NCBI RefSeq assembly: GCF_014650575.1
Contig: NZ_BMVF01000010.1
Coordinates: 1-64,000 of the forward strand
Length of the DNA: 64,000 nucleotides
Source: Streptomyces naganishii JCM 4654
Lineage (GTDB): Bacteria; Actinomycetota; Actinomycetes; Streptomycetales; Streptomycetaceae
Direction: 5' to 3'
Shown here: positions 24,874-31,365 of the stretch, piece by piece
Layout: each line of letters starts with the position of its first letter
How positions within the stretch are numbered: the first letter of the stretch is position 1
Position numbers and translations under genes: made by a program
The notes under the pieces: model-generated
What the model was told of the DNA's origin: nothing
Databases searched by the model: none
The model's input: only the letters and a program-made list of their open reading frames with translations

Positions 24874-25686
24874 ATGTCTGACGAATCGCGCCCTTCGCCC
24901 GCGGACGCCCGCCCCGCCGACCGCCCGGCGGACCGCCCCGCCACCCGTGTCGCCGCCGTGATCCCGGCCGCCGGCCGGGGTGTGCGCCTCGGCCCCGGCG
25001 CCCCCAAGGCGCTGCGCACGCTGGGCGGCACGCCGATGCTGGTCCACGCGGTGCGCGCGCTGGCCGCCTCCCGCGCCGTCTCCCTGGTGGTCGTGGTCGC
25101 CCCGCCCGACGGCGCCGCCGAGGTCAAGTCGCTGCTCGACGCCCACGCGCTGCCCGGCGGCACGCCGAGCGGCACCTGGGGCGGCACCGACTTCATGGTC
25201 GTCCCGGGCGGCGACAGCCGTCAGGAGTCCGTACGGCTCGGTCTGGAGGCGCTGCCGCCCGGTCACGACATCGTCCTCGTGCACGACGCGGCCCGCCCGC
25301 TGGTCCCGGTGGACACCGTGGACGCCGTCATCGAGGCCGTACGGGACGGGGCGGTGGCCGTCGTCCCCGCGCTGCCGCTCGCGGACACCGTGAAGCAGGT
25401 CGAGCCGGCCGCCGAGCCGGGCGCGCCCGAACCGGTGGTCGCCACCCCCGACCGGGCGCGGCTGCGCGCCGTGCAGACCCCGCAGGGCTTCGACCGGGCG
25501 ACCCTGGTGCGCGCCCACGAGACGGTCACCGACGGCGTCACCGACGACGCGAGCATGGTCGAGCAGCTCGGCGAGCCGGTCGTGGCCGTGCCGGGACACG
25601 AGGAGGCCTTCAAGGTCACCCGCCCGCTCGACCTGGTCCTCGCCGAGGCGGTCCTCGCCCGCCGGAGGCTCAACGATGGCTTCTGA
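24874..25686 (+). CDS. ispD: 2-C-methyl-D-erythritol 4-phosphate cytidylyltransferase
   Basis: 270 residues including an extra Pro/Ala/Arg-rich N-terminal extension of about 22. It transfers CMP from CTP to MEP in the non-mevalonate isoprenoid pathway. Signatures are VIPAAGRGVRLGPGAPKALRTLGGTPML (nucleotide-binding loop), VPGGDSRQESVRLGL, VLVHDAARPLVP and TPQGFDRATLVRAH. An insert PAAEPGAPEPVV occurs in the dimerisation arm region. AGGAA precedes ATG 24874; the 290-bp gap upstream holds only its promoter region. Overlaps ispF by 11 bp. Confidence 0.95.
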   Translation: MSDESRPSPADARPADRPADRPATRVAAVIPAAGRGVRLGPGAPKALRTLGGTPMLVHAVRALAASRAVSLVVVVAPPDGAAEVKSLLDAHALPGGTPSGTWGGTDFMVVPGGDSRQESVRLGLEALPPGHDIVLVHDAARPLVPVDTVDAVIEAVRDGAVAVVPALPLADTVKQVEPAAEPGAPEPVVATPDRARLRAVQTPQGFDRATLVRAHETVTDGVTDDASMVEQLGEPVVAVPGHEEAFKVTRPLDLVLAEAVLARRRLNDGF

Positions 25687-26170
25687 CCCCCTGGTGCTGC
25701 CCCAGGTGGGCATCGGCACCGACATCCACGCCTTCGAGGAGGGCCGGGAGCTGTGGTGCGCGGGCCTGAAGTGGGAGGGCGAGGGGCCGGGACTGGCCGG
25801 GCACTCCGACGCCGACGTCGTCGCGCACGCCGCGTGCAACGCGTTGTTCTCCGCCGCCGGCCTCGGTGACCTCGGGCAGCACTTCGGCACCGGCCGGCCC
25901 GAGTGGTCGGGCGCGTCCGGGGTGACGCTGCTCGCTGAGGCCGCGCGGATCGTGCGCGAGGCGGGCTTCCGGATCGGGAACGTGGCCGTCCAGGTCGTGG
26001 GCCCCCGCCCGAAGATCGGCAGGCGGCGCGAGGAGGCGCAGAAGATCCTCTCCGAGGCGGCCGGCGCCCCGGTGACCGTCTCCGGCGCGACGACCGACGG
26101 GCTCGGCTTCCCCGGCCGGGACGAAGGGCTCATGGCCGTGGCGACGGCGCTCGTGGTGCGGGTGAGCTGA
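25676..26170 (+). CDS. ispF: 2-C-methyl-D-erythritol 2,4-cyclodiphosphate synthase
   Basis: 164 residues, the usual length. It cyclises CDP-ME 2-phosphate to MEcPP with release of CMP. The signature VGIGTDIHAFEEG has the Zn ligands Asp and His, GLAGHSDADVVAHAACNALFSAAGLGDLGQHF the third ligand and tetrahedral-site residues, and ATTDGLGFPGRDEGLMAVATALV the C-terminal CDP-binding motif. The start lies inside the ispD 3' end, so the pair is translationally coupled. Confidence 0.95.
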   Translation: MASDPLVLPQVGIGTDIHAFEEGRELWCAGLKWEGEGPGLAGHSDADVVAHAACNALFSAAGLGDLGQHFGTGRPEWSGASGVTLLAEAARIVREAGFRIGNVAVQVVGPRPKIGRRREEAQKILSEAAGAPVTVSGATTDGLGFPGRDEGLMAVATALVVRVS

Positions 26171-26227
26171 GGGCGTGCGAGGGTACCCGCGAAGCCCCGA
26201 TCAGCCGATGGACCGGAGGGTGCCCCC

Positions 26228-26632
26228 ATGTCCGCCGTACTGTCCGACCGCCTCAAGAGCCTGCTCGACAGCCCCGTCTTCGTCGTCCTCGGCACCGTTC
26301 AGCCCGACGGCAGCCCGCAGATGTCGCCGGTGTGGGTGAAGCGGGACGGCGACGACCTGCTCGTCTCGACCACCGCCGACCGGCGCAAGAAGCAGAACCT
26401 CGACCGCGACCCGCGGGTCGGCGTCGTCGTCCAGGACCCCGAGTCCCCGTACGAGTACGCCGAGATCCGCGGCACGGTGGAGATGACCACCGAGGGCGGC
26501 CAGGAGCTCATCGACGAGCTGAGCCTGAAGTACACCGGCAAGAAGTACGCCGAGTTCAACCCCGCCTCGGGGCAGGACGCGGAGCGGGTCGTCGTACGGA
26601 TCAGGGCGCGGAAGATCGTCGGCAGCCTCTGA
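26228..26632 (+). CDS. PPOX-class F420/FMN-dependent flavoprotein
   Basis: 134 residues, one split-barrel domain typical of the PPOX/FDOR-B class: FVVLGTVQPDGSPQMSPVWVKRDGDDLLVSTTADRRKKQNLDRDPRVGVVV. The SPVWVKRDGDD-STTADRRKKQN part is the cofactor phosphate-binding region. Actinobacterial members often use F420 and reduce quinones or other small molecules; the cofactor cannot be fixed by eye. GGAGGG precedes ATG 26228. Downstream of ispF by 57 bp, probably in the same transcript. Confidence 0.85.
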   Translation: MSAVLSDRLKSLLDSPVFVVLGTVQPDGSPQMSPVWVKRDGDDLLVSTTADRRKKQNLDRDPRVGVVVQDPESPYEYAEIRGTVEMTTEGGQELIDELSLKYTGKKYAEFNPASGQDAERVVVRIRARKIVGSL

Positions 26633-26720
26633 GCCGTGCCGCGGCCCGGCGGGCCCGGCCGGCGAGGTCACGAATGCGCCTTGTCACCGCGATGGTCGCA
26701 AGGCACTGCCCGCCGCCCAC

Positions 26721-26726
26721 TACCCT
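26721..26726 (+). promoter_or_regulatory. -10 element of cysS
   Basis: TACCCT ends 6 nt before GTG 26733, so cysS is probably leaderless. Confidence 0.45.
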
Positions 26727-26732
26727 GGAGTG

Positions 26733-28133
26733 GTGACCATTCGCCTGTACGACACCAGCGCCCGGCAGATCCGTGACTTCATCCCGCTCAAGCCGGGCTG
26801 CGTCTCGATCTACCTGTGCGGTGCCACCGTGCAGGCCGCCCCGCACATCGGGCACATCCGGTCGGGCCTGAACTTCGACATCATGCGCCGCTGGTTCGCC
26901 CACCGCGGCTACGAGGTGACGTTCATCCGCAACGTCACCGACATCGACGACAAGATCATCGCCAAGGCGCACGAGCAGAACCGCCCCTGGTGGTCCATCG
27001 GCTACGAGAACGAGCGCGCGTTCAACGACGGCTACACCGCCCTCGGCTGCCTGCCGCCCACCTACGAGCCCCGCGCGACCGGGCACGTGCCCGAGATGAT
27101 CGAGATGATGCGCACGCTCATCGACCGCGGGCACGCCTACGCCGCCGACGGCAACGTCTACTTCGACGTGCGCTCCTTCCCGCAGTACCTGGAGCTGTCC
27201 CGGCAGGAGCTGGACAACCTGCTCCAGCCGTCCGGCGAGGGCGAGACCGGCAAGCGCGACCCCCGCGACTTCGCCATGTGGAAGGCGGCCAAGCCGGGCG
27301 AGCCGACCTGGCCCACCCCGTGGGGCGAGGGCCGGCCGGGCTGGCACCTGGAGTGCTCCGCCATGGCGCACAAGTACCTGGGCAGCGCCTTCGACATCCA
27401 CGGCGGCGGCCTGGACCTGATCTTCCCGCACCACGAGAACGAGATCGCCCAGGCCAAGGCCTACGGCGACGAGTTCGCCAGGTACTGGGTGCACAACGCC
27501 TGGGTGACCATGGCCGGCGACAAGATGTCCAAGTCGCTGGGCAACAGTGTGCTGGTGTCGGAGATGGTCAAGCAGTGGCGCCCCATCGTGCTGCGCTACT
27601 ACCTGGGCACCCCGCACTACCGCTCGATGATCGAGTACAGCGAGGAGTCGCTGCGCGAGGCCGAGTCCGCGTTCGCGCGGATCGAGGGCTTCATCCAGCG
27701 CGTGATGGAGAAGGCCGGCCCGGTGGAGCCCGCCGAGCAGGTGCCGCCCGCCTTCGCCGAGGCGATGGACGACGACCTGGGCGTCCCGCAGGCGCTCGCG
27801 GTCGTCCACACCACCGTCCGGCAGGGCAACAGCGCGCTGGCCGCCGACGACAAGGAGGCCGCCGTGGCCCGGCTCGCCGAGGTGCGGGCCATGCTCGGTG
27901 TCCTCGGTCTGGACCCGCTCGACGAGCAGTGGGCCGGCGAGGGCGGCGACCGCGGCGAGGACCTGCACGGCGTGGTGGACAGCCTGGTCCGCATGGTGCT
28001 CGACCAGCGCGAGGCCGCTCGTGCCCGCAAGGACTGGCCCACCGCGGACGCCATCCGCGACCAGCTCGGCCAGTCCGGTCTGGTGATCGAGGACAGCCCG
28101 CAGGGCCCGCGCTGGAGCCTCGGCCCCCGCTGA
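26733..28133 (+). CDS. cysS: Cysteinyl-tRNA synthetase
   Basis: 466 residues, class Ia. It charges tRNA-Cys. The zinc ligands are Cys in YLCGATVQ, Cys in HLECSAMAH and the His/Glu of FPHHENE; the HIGH motif reads PHIGHIRSG and the KMSKS motif GDKMSKSLGNS. The ADxIRDxL motif near the C-terminus is TADAIRDQL. GTG 26733 gives the family N-terminus (TIRLYDTSARQ); GTG 26730 directly before it is equally possible. The closely related MshC ligase of mycothiol synthesis is excluded by the presence of the full anticodon-binding C-terminal part. Confidence 0.96.
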   Translation: MTIRLYDTSARQIRDFIPLKPGCVSIYLCGATVQAAPHIGHIRSGLNFDIMRRWFAHRGYEVTFIRNVTDIDDKIIAKAHEQNRPWWSIGYENERAFNDGYTALGCLPPTYEPRATGHVPEMIEMMRTLIDRGHAYAADGNVYFDVRSFPQYLELSRQELDNLLQPSGEGETGKRDPRDFAMWKAAKPGEPTWPTPWGEGRPGWHLECSAMAHKYLGSAFDIHGGGLDLIFPHHENEIAQAKAYGDEFARYWVHNAWVTMAGDKMSKSLGNSVLVSEMVKQWRPIVLRYYLGTPHYRSMIEYSEESLREAESAFARIEGFIQRVMEKAGPVEPAEQVPPAFAEAMDDDLGVPQALAVVHTTVRQGNSALAADDKEAAVARLAEVRAMLGVLGLDPLDEQWAGEGGDRGEDLHGVVDSLVRMVLDQREAARARKDWPTADAIRDQLGQSGLVIEDSPQGPRWSLGPR

Positions 28134-28157
28134 GCCCCCGCGCACCGAAGATCGACT

Positions 28158-28183
28158 GTGCCGCCCGGCCCCTCGGGCGGCAC
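28158..28183 (+). terminator. Hairpin between cysS and rlmB
   Basis: GTGCCGCCCG (28158-28167) pairs exactly with CGGGCGGCAC (28174-28183); loop GCCCCT; no T-run. Confidence 0.6.
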
Positions 28184-28202
28184 ACTTCATAGACGTGACA
28201 GA

Positions 28203-28238
28203 CGTACGTACCCCTCGTGCGAGTCACAGGTACGTACG
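28203..28238. promoter_or_regulatory. 9-bp inverted repeat upstream of rlmB
   Basis: CGTACGTAC (28203-28211) and GTACGTACG (28230-28238) are exact inverses separated by 18 bp, 25 bp before the rlmB start. Candidate operator. Confidence 0.45.
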
Positions 28239-28262
28239 ACGATTTCGACAGACAGGTAGGTC

Positions 28263-29204
28263 ATGGCCGCGAACAACCGCCGCATGTCCGGCAAGAAGGG
28301 CGCGCAGGTCGGCAGCGGCGGCAAGCGGCGCCGGGGCCTGGAGGGCAAGGGCCCCACGCCCCCCGCCGAGATGCGCAAGGGACACGCCAAGCAGCGTGCC
28401 GCCCAGGCGAAGACCCGCCGCGCGCAGGGCCGGCCGCAGCAGCGCCGCGGATCGGGCCGCTCGGCCTCCGAGCTGGTCGTCGGCCGCAACCCGGTCGTCG
28501 AGGCGCTGCGCGAGGGCGTGCCCGCCTCCACGCTCTACGTCCAGCAGTTCATCGACAACGACGAGCGGGTGCGCGAGGCGCTCCAGCTCGCCGCCGAGCG
28601 GGGCGGGATCAACCTCATGGAGGCCCCGCGTCCCGAGCTCGACCGGATGACGAACGGGCTCAACCACCAGGGTCTGGTCCTCCAGGTCCCGCCCTACGAG
28701 TACGCCCACCCCGAGGACCTCGCCGACGCCGCGTACGACGCGGGCGAGGACCCGCTGATCGTGGCCCTGGACGGGGTGACCGACCCGCGCAACCTCGGCG
28801 CGGTCGTCCGCTCCGTCTCCGCCTTCGGCGGGCACGGCGTGGTCGTGCCCGAGCGGCGCGCGGCCGGCATGACCGCGGGCGCCTGGAAGACCTCGGCCGG
28901 CACCGCGGCCCGTACCCCGGTGGCCCGCGCCACCAATCTGACGCGCGCCCTGGAGGCGTACCAGAAGGCGGGCATGACGGTGGTCGGCCTGGCCGCGGAC
29001 GGCGAGGTCGAGCTCGGCGAGCTGGACGCGCTGGAGGGCCCGGTCGTGATCGTGGTCGGCAGCGAGGGCAAGGGCCTGTCGCGGCTGGTCGGCGAGACCT
29101 GCGACCTGAGGGTGCGCATCCCGATGCCGGGCGGGGCGGAGTCGCTCAACGCCGGTGTGGCGGCGGGCGTCGTGCTCTACGAGGCGGCCCGTCGGCGGGC
29201 GTGA
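28263..29204 (+). CDS. rlmB: 23S rRNA (guanosine-2'-O-)-methyltransferase, TrmH/SpoU family
   Basis: 313 residues. A Lys/Arg/Gly-rich N-terminal extension (about 1-65, probably rRNA-binding) precedes the substrate-binding domain (about 66-145, beginning LVVGRNPVVEALREGVPASTLYV) and the SPOUT knot (about 155-313) with motifs ALDGVTDPRNLGAVVRSVSAFG, VVIVVGSEGKGLSRLV and IPMPGGAESLNAGVAAGVVLYE. It probably 2'-O-methylates G2251 (E. coli numbering) of 23S rRNA in the P-loop. The basic extension is characteristic of actinobacterial members. Confidence 0.9.
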   Translation: MAANNRRMSGKKGAQVGSGGKRRRGLEGKGPTPPAEMRKGHAKQRAAQAKTRRAQGRPQQRRGSGRSASELVVGRNPVVEALREGVPASTLYVQQFIDNDERVREALQLAAERGGINLMEAPRPELDRMTNGLNHQGLVLQVPPYEYAHPEDLADAAYDAGEDPLIVALDGVTDPRNLGAVVRSVSAFGGHGVVVPERRAAGMTAGAWKTSAGTAARTPVARATNLTRALEAYQKAGMTVVGLAADGEVELGELDALEGPVVIVVGSEGKGLSRLVGETCDLRVRIPMPGGAESLNAGVAAGVVLYEAARRRA

Positions 29205-29280
29205 ACTCCCCCGCCGCACAGGGCGGGTGACCGAGGGGGCGTGAACTCCCTTGCCCCACACGGTGGGTGGCCGAACGGGC
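29201..29280. repeat. 40-bp direct repeat spanning the rlmB stop
   Basis: Units 29201-29240 and 29241-29280 share the first ten bases GTGAACTCCC and agree at about 32 of 40 positions. The first unit contains the rlmB stop codon, so this looks like a local duplication of the gene's 3' edge. Confidence 0.7.
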
Positions 29281-29391
29281 GTCCGTCCGGTCACCCACTC
29301 GGGTAAATCCGGGCGATCAGCGCAACCTTGACGCGGTCCGGACAGATCCGGCGGGTCAAGGCAGTGTCCTAACTCCCCATCACTCGGTTAG

Positions 29392-31143
29392 ATGAGTGTG
29401 GACACCAGAACACCCCGCACTCCCACGGGGGAGGGCTCGTCGGCGATCGACGACGCTCCCGCGCTGAGCATGGTGAAGGTGCCGAGCGATCCGGCGCAGG
29501 TCATCGTCAATCACGCGAGCTTCCGCGTGCAGTTGGGCGCCTCCTCGCGGCGGGCCCAGTCACCGCGGATCGCCCGGCACTTGAGCGCCGCCGACGCCCC
29601 CGCGCGCAGGCCCGTCGTGGGTACGGCGGGCCGCGCCGGGGCCGCCGCCCACCGCCGCCCCGTCGTCTGGAGCGGCAGGTCCGCGCCCGACGACACCGGC
29701 GCCCACCGGCTGCTCCAGGCCGTCCGGGGCAGCGTGCGGCACGCCGAGGATCCGTCCGCGGACGCCGGGGCCACCCAGGTCATCCCGCGCGTCGACCCCG
29801 CCCCGGGCCACCGTGGCGGCGCCGTCGGCTACGACGACCTCGACCGGACCGTCGAGACCCCCGTCGTCGGGGCCCAGCGCACCGGCGAGCCCGGCACCCG
29901 GCTCCTGCCGCACATGCGGACCGTGGGCAGCGCCTACGAGGAGACCGCCGCGTACGGCGGTGCGGGCCACGCTCCCTACGGCCGGCCCCCTTACGGCGCG
30001 ACCGAGTTCGTGGACGACTACGACCAAGGACCCGGTTACGGGCCGGAGTACGGCCAGGACGACGAGTACGGCCAGGACGAGGACGAGTACGGCCACGACC
30101 CCGAGACGGCCGGGCGCCGGCCCGGCAGGCGGCACGCCGACGACCCGGCGCGGCACGCGTACTACCCGGGCCGCCGGATGAACCTCGGCGTGGTCCTGCT
30201 CCCGCTGCGCGTCTTCCTCGGCTTCATCTCCATCTACGCCGGCATGGGCAAGCTGTGCGACCCGCTGTACTTCGACGGCGGCAAGCGCGGCTCCATGGTC
30301 AAGTGGCTCGACACCCTGCACCCCTGGGACGTCGCCGAGCCGCTGCGCCAGTTCGCGCTGCACCACCCCGTCGGCTCCGGCCTCGTGATCGCCTTCCTCC
30401 AGGTCATCGTCGGCGTGCTGACGGTGCTGGGCTGCTGGCAGCGGGTCGCGGCGGTGTTCGGCGCGCTGCTGTCGGCCGCGCTGATCGTCACCGTCAGCTG
30501 GAAGACCGTCCCGGTCTACGACGCGCCCGACATCATCTACCTCGCCGCCTGGTCCCCGCTGATCATCGCGGGCGCCCCGGTGTACTCGGTCGACGGCCGC
30601 CTCGCCGCCTCGGCGTGGCGGCGGCTCGGGCCGCGCTCCGACATCTGGGAGCTGCGGCGCTTCGTGCTGCGCCGGGGCGCGCTGCTCACGGTCGTCGTCA
30701 CCGGTCTGACGCTGCTCGTGGGCTCGCTGCTCGGCGGCGCGGTGCGCGACTCCGACCGGGTGGTCGTGCCCGGGCCCGGCGAGGCCCCGCGCAACGAGCT
30801 GCCGGGCTCGCCGCTCCCGCGGACGCCGGGGCAGCAGCGGCACCACAAGGCGCCGTCCGCCTCCTCCTCGCCCCGCCACCACGGCGCCACGGCGGGCCCG
30901 TCCGGCGGCCCCGCGACCACCCCGGGCTCGCTCCGGGGCGGCGACGCGGCGACGTCCGGCTCGCCCAGCCAGACCCGGGGCACCACCGGGCGGAGCAGGC
31001 CGCGGCAGTCCTCGCCGGGCCACCAGGCGCCCAGCACCAGCGCGGGACCGACCTCCGGCGGCACCGCGACCGGCGGCGGCGGCTCCAGCGGCGGCGGCTC
31101 CTCCTCGGGGCAGCCGGGGCTCGTGGGAGGCCTGCTGGGCTGA
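29392..31143 (+). CDS. DoxX-family membrane protein with long disordered extensions
   Basis: 583 residues. Residues about 1-262 are hydrophilic and low-complexity, with basic patches and a DYDQGPGYGPEYGQDDEYGQDEDEYGHDPE acidic Tyr/Gly run described here only by its repeated EYGQD-type unit. The DoxX domain (about 263-430) has four TM helices: VVLLPLRVFLGFISIYAGMGK, SGLVIAFLQVIVGVLTVLG, VAAVFGALLSAALIVTVS and YLAAWSPLIIAGAP. A further TM helix (about 425-450) and a Ser/Gly/Pro-rich tail end the protein. DoxX proteins are linked to redox balance in actinobacteria. There is no clear Shine-Dalgarno; ATG 29392 is the first in-frame start. Confidence 0.75.
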   Translation: MSVDTRTPRTPTGEGSSAIDDAPALSMVKVPSDPAQVIVNHASFRVQLGASSRRAQSPRIARHLSAADAPARRPVVGTAGRAGAAAHRRPVVWSGRSAPDDTGAHRLLQAVRGSVRHAEDPSADAGATQVIPRVDPAPGHRGGAVGYDDLDRTVETPVVGAQRTGEPGTRLLPHMRTVGSAYEETAAYGGAGHAPYGRPPYGATEFVDDYDQGPGYGPEYGQDDEYGQDEDEYGHDPETAGRRPGRRHADDPARHAYYPGRRMNLGVVLLPLRVFLGFISIYAGMGKLCDPLYFDGGKRGSMVKWLDTLHPWDVAEPLRQFALHHPVGSGLVIAFLQVIVGVLTVLGCWQRVAAVFGALLSAALIVTVSWKTVPVYDAPDIIYLAAWSPLIIAGAPVYSVDGRLAASAWRRLGPRSDIWELRRFVLRRGALLTVVVTGLTLLVGSLLGGAVRDSDRVVVPGPGEAPRNELPGSPLPRTPGQQRHHKAPSASSSPRHHGATAGPSGGPATTPGSLRGGDAATSGSPSQTRGTTGRSRPRQSSPGHQAPSTSAGPTSGGTATGGGGSSGGGSSSGQPGLVGGLLG

Positions 31144-31286
31144 AAACCGCCACCCCCTCGGCCGGTGCCGAGCAGCGTCGTCATGAGCGCTCGGCGCCGC
31201 GCCACGCGGGGTGACGGCCGCGGCGCCCTCCTGCCCCGACGCCTTCCGCGCGGCCAAGTTACCTGTGCGTTCCGCACGTCGGAGTG

Positions 31287-31329
31287 GTGACAGCGGTGAC
31301 TGTTCCCGGCCGGGCGGCGCGTGACAGCG
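31287..31329 (+). promoter_or_regulatory. GTGAC direct repeats upstream of ramC, candidate RamR sites
   Basis: GTGACAGCG occurs at 31287 and again at 31321, with a partial copy GTGAC at 31296. They lie 37-79 bp before ramC GTG. RamR/AmfR is known to activate ramC by binding direct repeats upstream; that these are its sites is inference. Confidence 0.4.
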
Positions 31330-31365
31330 TCTCTCCTGGCACCGACCCGGTCGGAGGGAGCAGGA

